NCBI GenBank assembly: GCA_946902875.1
Contig: OX336345.1
Location: 9,517,395 to 9,581,394, forward strand
DNA: 64,000 nt
Direction: 5' to 3'
Source of the DNA: Nematopogon swammerdamellus
Taxonomy: Eukaryota; Arthropoda; Insecta; Lepidoptera; Adelidae
Shown piece after piece: positions 32,618 to 45,292 of this stretch. Numbering within the stretch: the stretch's first letter is position 1; each line of letters starts with the position of its first letter. The translations under genes and the position numbers were made by a program. The notes beneath the pieces were generated by a model, which made no database searches, was not told the DNA's origin, and saw only the letters and a program-made list of their open reading frames with translations.

Positions 32618-33149
32618 AGTCCAGCAGTTATGTACTTTACCTGGAAAATATTCCGAAGTTAATGAAACTTTTAAGGTTGTTTGGGGGTACACTAGGAATA
32701 CTATCCTAACTTTTCGACCTCGAGGTGCTAACTTGGGGGTGGGCAAAAATCTCAAAAAATTTCTGACTTTTTTCAGCATTTCGCCTATATCTCTTAAATT
32801 AAGGATATTTTGTTGACCATATTGCACGACAAAGTTGGGGAGCAATAAATTTTCTAAAATTTCGTTGTTGAACCAGCTTTTCAGGCCCAACATTAACGGA
32901 GATACAGCCGATCAAAGTTAGACAAAGCGTCTTAAAATGTAAAAAATAGCAGAAAAACGAAGGTTTTGGCCCTACAACTATTTATTACCATCATTTCCAT
33001 GTTAATTATGTTGAGCACTCATCAATACGACCCCCTTACCCCACCCCCTCCCCCAATGTGGTTTTGGATGGTTATCCTGGTGGGATATCCTGATCAGCGC
33101 TCTTTGCTTCACTCCTCAACAAAGTTTGTCCTTTCCAAGACAACTTCGA

Positions 33150-33613
33150 TCAGCACAATTTCGCAGGTGAAATTTCTTTCCAACGATACCAACAAGCAGA
33201 ACTTCATAACTATGCTGACGAGTGAAAGTGAAGCAGACAGTAGAAGACGCCGATGTAATGATTGTGGAGAATGCTGTCTCAGCTGCTGACAAGTATGATA
33301 GTGTCGTCATAACAGGGGAAGGCATAGATCTTCTGTTGCTTCTCACTGCTTTGGGTTCTTCAAAAAATAACGTTTATTTATAGAAGAGTGGAAAGGTTCA
33401 CAGCCCAACTTGTATTCATCTCACTCGTTCAAGTACGATCCACAGGATATGCTTTTCCTGCATGCGATAAGTGGGTGTGACACCACCTCAGCACCATTTG
33501 GTATTGGAAAAAAGAAGGTGATGCAGATCTATAGCCAGAACCCGAGCCTTTCAGAGATGTTGGCGATTTTTAAAGACCCCGAGGCAACTCATTTTTATAA
33601 ACAAAAAATTTAA
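33150..33613 (+). pseudogene. XPG/FEN-like nuclease remnant of an Academ-like transposon
   Basis: Three plus-strand pieces follow the order of an XPG/PIN-type nuclease. First is FLSNDTNKQNFITMLTSE (33171-33224). After a frameshift comes TVEDADVMIVENAV and VVITGEGIDLLLLLTALG (33233-33360), the acidic strand region. A TAG at 33381 follows. Then, in a third frame, FLHAISGCDTTSAPFGIGKK (33452-33511) resembles the GCD...GIG helix-hairpin turn of FEN1/XPG enzymes. One position where such families usually have Asp reads Gly (GEGID). The frameshifts and stop make it a pseudogene. Assignment rests on motif memory, not a search. Confidence 0.6.
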
Positions 33614-33888
33614 ATCTAAAATTAATGTGAAACTACTGGCAGCGAGGCGGACCCAGGCTACCGATGGCCGGGTACCAAAGAGAGAAACCTCCGGACTATG
33701 CGCGCAGTGTCGAGCAGGGCCGCCTTCTGAATCTGACCCTTGACCCAACCACTCAGCGAGGGCTTCTCAAGGTGGTCGTCAAGGCTCTTCGCTATCAGCC
33801 CATGCGCCGATACGACTATGGGCACAACGATCGATCAATCGGTCGGCATATCGATGGATATTTTTAATATAATTTTTTTTTGTAAATA

Positions 33889-33918
33889 ACCCCCCCCCCC
33901 CCCCCCCCCCCTCCCCCC
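33889..33918. repeat. Poly-C tract
   Basis: About 24 consecutive C followed by TCCCCCC. A G-run lies at 34027-34059. These sit near the start of the right TIR and may form G-quadruplex-type structures. Confidence 0.9.
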
Positions 33919-34867
33919 CTCTTCCTCCTCTTCCCAGTGAATCATATTATGTGTACAACGTTAGGGTTTTTGGTGTGAGAGAGGGTTCTTCATAACGTAT
34001 TTCTTAGATTTTAGTGGGACATCGTAACGTATGGGGGAGGGGGAGGGGGGGGGGGGGGGGTCAAGATTTTCCAAGACGTTGATATTGATGAGTGCTCAAC
34101 ATAGTTAACATCGATATGATGGTTATAGGGACAAAACCTTCGCTTTACCGCTATTTTTTACATTTTAAGAAACTTTGTCTAACTTTGATCGGCTGTATCT
34201 CTGTTAATATTGGGCCTAAAAATCTGGTTCAACAACGAAATTTTAGGAAATTTAATGCTCTCCAACTTTTTTATGCAATGTGGTGAACGCAATATTCTTA
34301 GTTTGAGAGATATATAAGCGAAAAGCTGAAAAAAGTCAGAATTTTTTTGAGTTTTTTGCCCACCACCTAGTTAGCACAGGTTGCTCGAGGTCGAAAACTT
34401 ATGACATTATTTCTAGTCTACCCCCAAACAATCTGTAAAAGTTTCATTAACTTCGGAATATTTTCCAGCTACCCTACCTTTTTTCGACATGTCGACTGGA
34501 CTCTATCAAATTCCTAATTCCAAATTTGAAAAATTAGCAAATTATATATGTTTATTTTATTATACTCTGTGATACAATGATATAGTATAATATATGTAAC
34601 TTTTTAAAATGATATTCTTATTGCTATTCTCGAAGAAGGCACTAAGATTTCGTCCGCATTGCCTATTCTTCGTTCATTTGGTGTGGTTTAGTTACACGTG
34701 TTGTGTACTTGAAAGATAGATAAAAATAACAAGGTAAAAGAAAGGAAAAAACAATTGTCGTGGTAGCAAACCATACTTCCTTAAATTAATTATTCATCGG
34801 CACAAATAAATGTGTACCTGTTACAATATTACATGTATGATTAATTACGTATATGTACGTACATGTA

Positions 34868-35022
34868 GCCGTAAATAATTCGTGGTTTCCGTCCAGTTCA
34901 GTGTAGCTGACATGAAATGAAGGGAATCACTGACATGGCACCTAGTTCACCCGGTGTTATGGGCTGACATCACGGATGCTGTAGGTGATGTAGCCAAGCG
35001 TGTCAGTTTCCATAAAATAAAC
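34868..35022 (+). mobile_element. 5S-headed SINE, 3' half
   Basis: GTAAATAATTCGTGGTTTCC through GTCAGTTTCCATAAAATAAA, ending in the A-rich tail. Abuts an inverted copy. Confidence 0.75.
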
Positions 35023-35362
35023 CTGACATGGTTGGCTACATCACCTATTGCAACTGTGATGTCAGTCGGCACACAACATCTTGGTGACCATGTCAGTGCT
35101 TTGGGCGCAAAACACTAACTCTTTACATAGCCGCTTCGACCGACGACCTTTTATTCAGTGTGGTGTTACCGATCGGACGGGTTAAGTAAGTTACCACCTA
35201 GTAAGATAAAGGGAAGGGACCTACAGTTTTTACGATAAACTGAGCCACTTTCAGCCTCAAAGGACGCACGGTCAGTGGTCGTGCAAGTTCTGGCCGCCCC
35301 AAGGTGTGTTTAATGTTCACGGCCGCGCGTCGATCCATTGCGCCACGGAGCTACCAAGGCTG
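35023..35362 (-). mobile_element. 5S-headed SINE, full-length diverged copy
   Basis: The tail joins the preceding copy tail-to-tail. At the head (minus strand, from 35362) GTCAGCCTTGGTAGCTCCGT gives an A-box-like TAGCTCCGTGG, followed by a region where TTAAACACACCTTGGGGCGG and CCAGAACTTG align loosely with the 5S-like segment of the other two full copies. Confidence 0.65.
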
Positions 35363-35779
35363 ACGAAAGTGTATGTATTTACATATTATGTTTAGGTCGA
35401 AGTAAATTGTTTGTCAACGGCAGTTCCGTCCTTTCGTATTTTTCGACCCGACCATTTCGTCCGCTGCTGAGTCGGATCTGTATCATTGTGTCAGCACGGC
35501 CGGACGCGGACACAGTGCGAATTATTTTAGCTGCTTGCTAAATCGCGTGTCATCTGTATGCCGGTGCGAGTCACGCTTGACGCTCGCCCCAGAGGACCGC
35601 GCGTGACCGTTGTGTTCCAACATTCGGGATTCTGATCCACTTGATTTATATTCAACGATCACAGCGTGCACCGGACGCGTGGTAAATCTAATTGTAGCAC
35701 TTTCCAATATCGAATGTATGATACTCTTTCATGGGAAGGTTTGCGTCTCTTAGGACATCAGGTTGTGACGATGAAGCGT

Positions 35780-36350
35780 TTTCACGAGTTTTTTAATAGC
35801 CCTAAAGCATTTTAAAGTCGGAGTGTTTAGCAGACGAGTTTTTAATAGCCCAAACAATTTACCGGTGGAAGTGGTTTAGCAGACTATTTTTTTTTATAGC
35901 CCTAATGCGTTTTACCATCGTAGTGTTTTTTATTACATCAGTTTTAACGCCTTAGAGCTATAAAAAACCAGCCTGCTAACACACTTCGATTGTAAAACAC
36001 TTCAGGGCTATTATAAACTCGTCTACTAAAACACTACGACAGTAAAATGCTTTAGGGCGTTAATAAACCCGTCTGCTAAAACACTCGAACGGTAAAACGC
36101 TTAAGGGCTATGTAAAATCTAAAACAATCCGTGTGGCAATGTATGAACCGCGGTTTAGAGCTATTAGAAAACTCGTCGGCTAAACAATTCTACTGTACAA
36201 CCCTTTAGTAGTATAAAAAATTGTCTGCTAAAACACTTCGACAGTACAACCCATTAGTAGCATAAAAAAATAGTCTGCTAAAACACTTCGACTGTAAAAC
36301 GCTTTAGGACAATTAAAAAAACTCGTCTGCTGAGACACTTCTTACTTGTG
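35780..36350. repeat. ~50-bp minisatellite in two opposing orientations
   Basis: Three units read TTTTTAATAGCCCTAAAGCA...GTGTTTAGCAGACGAG (35780-35935). From about 35945 the array switches to the reverse complement (GTCTGCTAAAACACTTCGAC...) for seven or eight units, with starts near 36021, 36071, 36175, 36223, 36273 and 36325. Units are diverged, so the array is old. Together they can fold into a long imperfect hairpin. Confidence 0.8.
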
Positions 36351-36544
36351 CTAGTCGTAAAACCGCAGCATACGGTGCCTTTTCCGGGCTGCAGTCTCGA
36401 AGGAGGAAATCGCCCTAATGTTAGCCAACCGTCTTTAGAAGATAGCACCCCAAGAAGTTGAAGAGTTGTAATTTCAGTTTTCAGTTTATTTGTCGCTTAA
36501 ATTTCTAATACCTGCTCAAGAAAACTTTAGAAAATACACTATAC

Positions 36545-36750
36545 GTACGTAAATGTAAATGGGCAGAGTGGTCAGATTCTTAAGTATTCACGTCCATGCT
36601 GTAAATATTAATGTTCTTTTGAGCGGTAGTATGGGTTAATTATTTGTAAGTAAATATAATATTTGTAGGGTACCTAACAAAACATTGTGACTTGTGAAGT
36701 TTGTCAGTTCTCCTTCGTATTGAAATAGAACTGGCGATTTCGTAGATTAC
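36545..36750 (+). repeat. Family E interspersed repeat
   Basis: CAGATTCTTAAGTATTCACG, GAGCGGTAGTATGGGTTAAT, AACAAAACATTGTGACTTGT, ATAGAACTGGCG. Best-preserved copy of the three. Confidence 0.65.
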
Positions 36751-37207
36751 CTATCTATAGATAAAATTATACGATAAAAACAATATGTATGTAGAACGTA
36801 CATACATACAAACAACGCATTTACTCGCTCTCTGTTCTAATCGACGGTCTTACAGATTTCGGCTTCTGGAGACACAGTTTACCTAATTAGACTTTCCGTA
36901 GTCTAATTACTGGATTTGAGAAACGCGTTAGCCTTACTTGTATCTATATTGAATTTAATCTCTATTATGATTTTGTATGATTAAATTATAAAGGAGACAA
37001 GAGTAACATCGTAGAACAGATGAAATGTCATTACTTAGTCATCCCTATAACGGCCTAGTAAGGTAAAGGGAGGAAGTTACTGTTCTCTAGTTGTTTATTT
37101 CTTGCTCATACAACATACCTAATAACCTATACCCGCGACTCCGCTCGAGTTAATAATATCATAATGTACATTATGTATATCATGGTAATCATAAGAACAC
37201 CGGTAAC

Positions 37208-37250
37208 CGTTCGACCGTTGGAAGCTGAGTCAGCTTCCAACGGTCGAACG
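37208..37250. repeat. 43-bp perfect palindrome
   Basis: CGTTCGACCGTTGGAAGCTGA, one G, then its exact reverse complement. The arm sequence is the SINE head phrase GACCGTTGGAGGCTGAC, so this is an inverted duplication at a SINE 5' end. Confidence 0.9.
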
Positions 37251-37667
37251 ATTATTAGCTGACCATGGTCAGATTTCACGTAAAACAGTAGGTCCCTTCC
37301 CTTCTTACCTTACTAGGTGGAAGGGTCTAAATCACCCGGGTTGGATGATAGGTCGGTTGAAACGACTATGTAAATATTTCGTGTTTTCCATCCATTCAGT
37401 GTACCCGGCACGACCGAAGGGAATCAATGACATGGCACTTAGGTCACAAAGGTGTTATGGGCTGTTATCACAGATGTTTTTTTATAGAAAGCGCGACATG
37501 TGGCGCAGAGCTGCTCATAGGGTGTCTAACGACGCCCATGAACATTCGGTCGTACGCGGGAGTTACGAATGCCATGCCGGCCTGACAGGTGCCTCACTTG
37601 AAGTATCCGAAACTATACTTGGGGGGAAAGTACATAGGTTATGTAGCCAACCGTGTCAGTTTCCATA
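37230..37667 (+). mobile_element. 5S-headed SINE interrupted by a LINE end
   Basis: Body GTAGGTCCCTTCCCTTCTTA to TTATCACAGATG, then a 159-bp insertion, then GGTTATGTAGCCAACCGTGT and CAGTTTCCATAAAAATG. The head shows only the palindrome phrase and a degraded B-box-like stretch. Confidence 0.8.
37476..37634 (-). mobile_element. Jockey-type LINE 3' end nested in a SINE
   Basis: Minus strand ends in TTTCTATAAAAAAA. It matches 2846-3000: GTCTAACGACGCCCATGAAC, GGTCGTACGCGGG, AATGCCATGCCGGCCTGACA, ACTATACTTGGGGGGAAA. Strong 5' truncation, typical of LINE retrotransposition. Confidence 0.8.
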
Positions 37668-37703
37668 AAAATGATCTTCTTTTGAAGATGATTTTATGCT
37701 ATT

Positions 37704-38993
<1,290 letters not shown>

Positions 38994-39667
38994 GTACTTA
39001 AAACAAATTTCACATGAAGAGCACCGCCCTCGCACGGCTAAGCCCGCAGCGCCGCTCGAAGAGCTCCTCCACTTTTATGAGCCGCATAAAGCTAGCCCAA
39101 GGGATTCATTACAACCCTTTTTATAATTTAATTAAAATCTCCTACGTATCAGATTCACACTGATACATCAGCATATGTAGAGAGCTACCTGTAAGTCTGT
39201 AAAAGGTACGTTATTAAAAAGCTTACGATTCATTTTACGAATATTTTTGCAAATAGTACTAACGAGATAAATTTAAATGATCCCATATATACAGGATGTT
39301 TGTTTCAGGATAGGCTTGAGAAACTTCAAGAATAGAAAGTACTCATTATTAGAAGAAACAAATCCTTATCACTCGAATCGAAATTGCGTACTTTTCGTTT
39401 TCATACAAAAATTGAAAATTGTAATAAAAACTCGATGGATAGTGAGTACGGAGAGATTTGTCCTAGGGAGTGCAATGACCTAATTCAGTCCCCTTTTTCT
39501 TTTGATGTCATTAAAATTTTAGTGTTTGGAATTTACCTACATGCAGTTAAATTCTACTATTTAAGCTTGTAAGTTAGTCATTTTATTTTTATTTAAAGGT
39601 GGACGTTAACCATCCACCAAAACTCGATGAAACGATTTTCACTAAAAAGTAATGTAAACATTTTTTT
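38994..39667. other. No gene recognised
   Basis: GC-richer 39000-39070, then AT-rich with overlapping short plus ORFs (39277-39572) lacking a known domain. Confidence 0.35.
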
Positions 39668-40030
39668 TTTATTTTTATGGAAACTGACTCGGTTAGCTAC
39701 ATCACCTACAACGTCCGTGGTGTCAGCCCATAACACCGGGTGAACTAGGTGCCATGTCAGTGCTTCCCCCTTTGATCGTGCCGGCTACACTGAACTGGTC
39801 GGAAAACAAGCCGTTTAGAACGACGTTTCATTCAGTGCGGTGGTACCAACCCGGACGGGTTCAACCCAACCACCAAGTAAGATTAGGAGGGAAGGGACCT
39901 ACAGTTTTACGAGGAATCCGAACCTCGGTCAGCCTCCAACGGTCAGCGGTCACCCATCCAAGAACTGACCGCACCCAGCGTCGCTTAACATTCAATAGCG
40001 ACAGTTGACTGTCTGCACCACTGACCTATC
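39668..40030 (-). mobile_element. Full-length SINE with 5S rRNA-like head
   Basis: A-tail at 39661-39676 (T-run on plus). The minus-strand head has GGTCAGTGGTG, then a 5S-like segment at 39989-39946 (GTTAAGCGACGCTGGGTGCG...TTGGATGGGTGACCGC), then the hairpin CGAGGTTCGGATTCCTCG. Against the 19495 copy the hairpin stem changed from T-A to A-T, a compensatory pair. Body and tail match the family over ~250 bp. Confidence 0.8.
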
Positions 40031-40134
40031 GAATATATTTCTGGAAAAACGTTGCAGAGCTTTTCCTCTTCAAATATGAAACCCTTTCGAACTCTGAAGT
40101 TACTGAAACTTCCTGTATAATCCTCATTTTATTT

Positions 40135-40510
40135 CCTTTTTAGGTTTTCGTATCAGTACGGAAGCCCACTGCTAAGCCTACGCCGTCCGTCCGTGTGTCC
40201 GTCTGTCTTTCCTACCATTAAAGGGTTGTGTCATTTAAACCGTAATGGTAGCCAGTTGAAATTTTCACAGAATATGTGATATAATAGCGGATACACTAAC
40301 AAATAATAACAACAACTAAAAAATAAAAAATTAAAGTGGTCCCCATAGAAGAAAAGTGTTTTTTTATTATTATTATTTTTTGCTCCATCGCGAAAACGGT
40401 TATACATACAAGGGCCAAACTTGGTGCGATTATAGTGCAAACTCTAGCAAATAATAAAAACTGACCAATTATGCCCCTCGGTGCGGGAGTCCGACTCGCA
40501 CTTGTTAAGG
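40135..40510 (+). repeat. Family B element
   Basis: GGTTTTCGTATCAGTACGGA, CCTACGCCGTCCGTCCGTGT (short microsatellite), GTTGAAATTTTCACAGAATA, ending CCGACTCGCACTTG without the final GGCCGG. Confidence 0.7.
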
Positions 40511-42330
40511 TATGTAACGTCAAAAAGAAAAATGTGATTCTTGTTCCGGGAAAAGTATGCGAGACTAACAACGATATTAGAAAATGTTATAATTTTATTT
40601 CTATGTTTTTGCTTATGTCTAGTATTGATTTAATATTTGCATTACGCCCATACACTATTCTCAACAATTTAACGATAAACGCAACCAACGTTGCCTACGA
40701 CTCGTACGAATAATATTCCGCAGTAACCGTTGAATTTCCGCCACTTCGATCTCGCACGCGACTCGCGACTGTTTTTTAAGGTGAACTGGGGCTTCAGCTG
40801 AAATAATTTGCTAGGTCTAATGTCCCAAATTGTAGTGACTTTGTAAAATGTATAGATGTGTCATTTTTGCATTCAACATTAATAAACATTTCATATAAAA
40901 TAGGAGTATTTATTTATTACATTTTACCTGCGATTTTGTTCTATCAGAAAATTTTCGCATTAAATTCGAAATTTAAAAATTCTGAAATAAATGGAAGGAT
41001 TTTTATCTCAGATCAGGTTCGCGTGAAATTCGAATTTTAAAAATTCTGAAATAAATGGAAGGATTTTTACCTCAGATCAGGTAAATACATTTCGATAGAA
41101 CTCTGTATAATCAAGCTTTTTCTCACCCCCTAGAAGTAGAATAAAAAAAAATTCGTTCTTATTAAAAATAGCTTACTTAAAAATCGCTCCTACGATACAT
41201 ACAATAGAGATATCCTCCGCAAATTTCAACTTTATACGTCTTGCGGTTTAGGCTGGACGTTGATGAGCCATAGAGAGAACGAGTCTATGGAATGGGTGAA
41301 TGAGTCAGTTAGTCGAACTTTTCCTTTTATGTATATCGATTATTTGTGACCTATAGAAAAAAAGAATCAGGAATTATGCAAAATATGTTTAAATTATATT
41401 GTTATCTAAAATCTTACTAAAAAATCTTATAAAAATATGGTTGTGGTCTATTATCAATTTATGAAAGTTAATTTAAATGGTTTTATAATTTATCTAATAT
41501 ATCCGCTCTTATTTACCTTAACCGCACGCCACCCACGAGTAAGCTTTAATTAAGAATACTCACACATTTGAGTACTAAGTACTCCATCGCGAACACGACT
41601 CATCGCATCACGTATAACACTCATCACATAGGTATCACGTATCACGGGCTCATATCACATTCTATCACTTTCACAGTACACACTCATCAATATTATTAAT
41701 TGGACAGAACTAATCAACAGTATGGAAAGAACAACGACAGATAAAAACTAACTGGCATTCCCTTGATCAAAGGTAAACTTGGGTACAAATGTATGTATAT
41801 GATAACTAGAACGTAACAAAGAAAAATAACAGTAAAATGTAACGACGACAGCGGACTAGTTTCGTTTTTAGGGTTCAATGATAGTTCTGGAGCTCTATGT
41901 CATGTTTATTGCTTACGTGTAGAATATTGGTCCTTGAATAAACTATTAGGAGTTTACAATAAGTCAGCACATTATCATTATAATTTGGCCTTCCCAATGA
42001 TTTTTTTATTTGCAAATATATTAAATGTACAGCTACCCAAATTTTAAAGTATTTTTATATATTGTATCATAATTATAATCATTGTATGTGACTATTTTGT
42101 AATAAATTATATTTACCTACTTAAACTAGAATTAAAAATAATAATAGGGGTTTATATGAAAGGCCGTTTTAACGTACTGGCCACTTTGAATTAAAATTAA
42201 ATCTGCATCGTGTCAGATTCGTGTGAAACTTTTTTCACAGGAAAACTATAACATTCTAAATTTAAAAAAAATATGACATTTGATTGTTCGACGTTCAATT
42301 TTTTTTTTACATTAAGCTTTTAAAGTGAAG
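40511..42330. other. AT-rich, no gene; direct repeat at about 40965-41085
   Basis: AAAATTCTGAAATAAATGGA-AGGATTTTTA and CTCAGATCAGGT occur twice about 65 bp apart. The rest is anonymous. Confidence 0.5.
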
Positions 42331-42669
42331 ATGGATACGGCGAAAATCAGAGTAATTTTCGAATACGAGTTCCGACGTGGGACTAACGCAGCAGAAACTG
42401 CTCGTAATGTCAATTGAGAGGATACGGCTATCGAACGCACCGTGCCTTTTTGGTTTAACCACTTTCGTAGCGGAAACTTTGATTTGAAGAATGAACCACG
42501 AGGAAGACCAACTACTAAAGTAAAAAAAATTACGATGAATAAAATGAAATGGATGGAATAAAAACTCGATGCTAAAAACGTGGTCTGTGCTAAAAACAGA
42601 CAACAAAGTTCTCAAATTTCTGCGCGATGCGATGTTTCTCGTGATAATATTGCAATCGGAGAGGCATAG
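42331..42669 (+). pseudogene. mariner transposase N-terminal relic
   Basis: A single plus frame from ATG 42331 reads IRVIFEYEFRRGTNAAETAR, FWFNHFRSGNFDLKNEPRGR and, later, QQSSQISARCDVSRDNIAI. This is the paired helix-turn-helix DNA-binding part of mariner transposases, including the GRP linker motif. Stops lie at 42415 (TGA), 42559 (TAA) and 42667 (TAG). Codons between them remain in frame, so decay is by substitutions plus a 3' truncation. The DDD catalytic domain and TIRs are absent. Confidence 0.8.
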
Positions 42670-43113
42670 CTTTCAATTTAAATTCCGTACTGCAATAACA
42701 TGAGTAACACCAACAGGCATCATAATTTACAGTTTATAACTTTCTACCTATCTAGCTAGATGATATCGATGAGCATTCACAATTAATTGGGCAAAAAATA
42801 TATTCGTAACCGTAAAATTAAAATTTTCTGCCCTTTCTCTACAATTCGATTCTATGACAGATAACCGAAACTATGCAATGACTTGTGGCAACCCTACTAG
42901 GAAATAATGGCGCTCCGACTTAACAACGTGCTGCCTCGACCGAAGATATCGCTATCGCACGAATGGAAAGGGAAATAGTGCTATCCAAACGCCTTCAAAC
43001 GACGACGTAGGATCAAGCAAACCGTTGACATAAATACCCAGAAGCGGCATTGCATTTCCATTGCATTTACAGTGGTGTAACGTAACTGCTCAGCTACAAA
43101 CGAGCGGTTTATC
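42670..43113. other. No gene recognised; left flank of the BEL insertion
   Basis: Mixed composition, ending in the target sequence CCATC at 43114-43118. Confidence 0.4.
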
Positions 43114-43118
43114 CCATC

Positions 43119-44283
43119 TATAGCCGACCGACCGACTAGCCTAGAAGTTCCTAGGGTCGGCCTTCCTCGGCTGGGACCTACTTACTCTGGCTTGAGGCGC
43201 ACCTCTCTTCTTCGAAAGAAATACTTTTCATTGCTCTCGCCGCAACCCGTAACGCCGTCTATATCCGACGCACAGAGAGTCGCTGGAAGCCGGCGGCAGG
43301 TCGGCGAGAGCAACGTGTTTTAAACAAACGTTTCATAAATAAAACACACGAAAAATATAAGCAAGTAAGTATACTCTGTGCTTTTGTGCTGGCGATAACA
43401 ATTCCACAAGTACTACAAAAACAATCAAATGAAATAAAAACCAAAAGAAATCTCAAAAAATATAAACTAACAATTACTCACTAAAAATTACACAAAACAA
43501 TTACACACACAAGTCCCAAGAAAATCAATATCAAATTTAAATAGTTTTACTTTGAAACTACAATTTACATTACAGTCAACAATTACAGTTACAATTTCAA
43601 AATACAATTTCTTTTCACTTACGTGATCGAACGATTACACAATAAATTCAAACAAATATTAACTGAGCTCTACAGGAAGTACCACGCGTTACAAACTCCA
43701 AGGAAGGAATGTCCGTGGTCCTGGGAGGGGGTATCCTTTTATACACTCCCCCGGACTCCAAATACGCAATAAAATCATGCGCTGGCCCATGTGATTTTCT
43801 AACGGATACAGAACAAAATGCGCACAATGTATTTTGAAAACACCGCCAAAGCTTTTGGTTCGGTTCTTTCAATTTGCCGACATTTAAAAACAAACTATCT
43901 TATGACGAGTTAACGCAATAAACAATAGTCGGCAGCTCGCCGTGTGAAAGTTTCGCTATCTCTTTGACCGGCGCGGTGCGGGCGGCTTTGACAAATAAAC
44001 ATCAAAACATCTTTGAGAAATGCCGCCGTGGTAGATTTTAAAACGTAATACATTCTTTCTCACGCCTTGCATGTGCGCGTTTTACAACTTTGTTTACGAA
44101 CAGAATAAACATATTATTTGCCTAAATAAGTACAGATAAATATGCATTTTGCAACTAAACTAAGAGAACATTTGAACGCTTTCTTAACCGACTTAACAGA
44201 TACCTAGAACTAGCAGTAATACCTAGAACTAATAATACCTATTAATTAAGAATAAAGTTCGATACATTAGCGCGTTCGCAACA
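43119..44283 (-). repeat. BEL 3' LTR
   Basis: On the minus strand it begins TGTTGCGAACGCG and ends GGTCGGCTATA (not the usual CA). A TATAAAA box lies at 43743-43737. It differs from the partner LTR at about 43596 and 43768 by single bases. Confidence 0.92.
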
Positions 44284-44344
44284 GTCCCCCTCTCATGACG
44301 TGGCACGTCATCAACATGTAGGCGGCGCGCTCCTGGCACCAACC

Positions 44345-45292
44345 TATTGCTCTGGCTCCGTCGGCGCACCCGAAGTCGGCTTCCAAACGCCTGTTGCAAG
44401 ACGATCTTCGACCCGCGCGATTCCATCAGCAGCGGGTGACGGAGGTGCCGGCCGCTCACAGCAGAAGCGACCGCGTCGACAGCCGTCTCCCAGACGGCTC
44501 CAGATATTCAGGTGGAACGGCGCACTCCCGGCGCCTTCCCACACCTGCTCGAACACCGCAGGCCGGTGCGCGCGTCGACTGCTCGTTGTGATGATCGTCG
44601 ACGTGCGTGACTCGACGACTCGTACCCAGCCGTCGCGTAGCAGAAGAAGAGCCCAGATACCACTGACTCTCCCTCCTTCCCTCTGGCTCCGTCGGCGCAC
44701 CCGAAGTCGGCTTCCAAACGCCTGTTGCAAGACAATCTTCGACCCGCGCGATTCCATCAGCAGCGGGTGACGGAGGTACCGGCCGCTCACCGCAGAAGCG
44801 ACCGCGTCGACAGCCGCCTCGCAAGACGGCTCCAGTTGTGTAGGTTGAACGCGCACTCACGGCGCCTTCCCACACCTGCTCGAACACCGCAGGCCGGTGC
44901 GCGCGTCGACTGCTCGTTGTGATGCTCGTCGACGTGCGTGACTCGACGACTCGTACCCAGCCGTCGCGTCGCAGAAGAAGAGCGCAGAGACCTCTGGCTC
45001 TCCTTCCTTCCCTCTGGCTCCGTCGGCGCACCCGAAGTCGGCTTCCAAACGCCCTGTTGCAAGACGATCTTCGACCCGCGCGATTCCATCAGCAGCGGGT
45101 GACGGAGGTGCCGGCCGCTCACAGCAGAAGCGACCGCGTCGACAGCCGTCTCGCAAGACGGCTCCAGATATCCAGGTGGAACGGCGCACTCCCGGCGCCT
45201 TCCCACACCTGCTCGAACACCGCAGGCCGGTGCGCGCGTCGACTGCCCGTTGTGTTGCTCGTCGACGTGCGTGGTTTGACGACTCATGCTCG
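44345..45292. repeat. 331-bp tandem repeat, ~2.9 copies, inside the BEL element
   Basis: TCTGGCTCCGTCGGCGCACC-type unit starts at about 44351, 44682 and 45013, each 331 bp apart. Units include CGACCCGCGCGATTCCATCA and CACACCTGCTCGAACACCGC. Identity is high, with small indels. The unit includes sequence following the integrase C-terminal end. GC-rich overlapping ORFs over it are artefacts of the repeat. Confidence 0.92.

Larger units (their letters stand above)
32618..34502 (+). mobile_element. Long-TIR DNA transposon, Academ-like
   Basis: About 430 bp at each end are inverted copies: for example CGGAGATACAGCCGATCAAA near 32898 answers TTTGATCGGCTGTATCTCTG near 34184. The outermost match is AGTCCAG (32618-32624) against CTGGACT (34496-34502). 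Between the arms lies a broken nuclease gene. Long TIRs plus an XPG/FEN-type nuclease fit Academ elements. A target-site duplication is not clear by eye, and no transposase core is seen, so the copy is defective. Confidence 0.65.
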
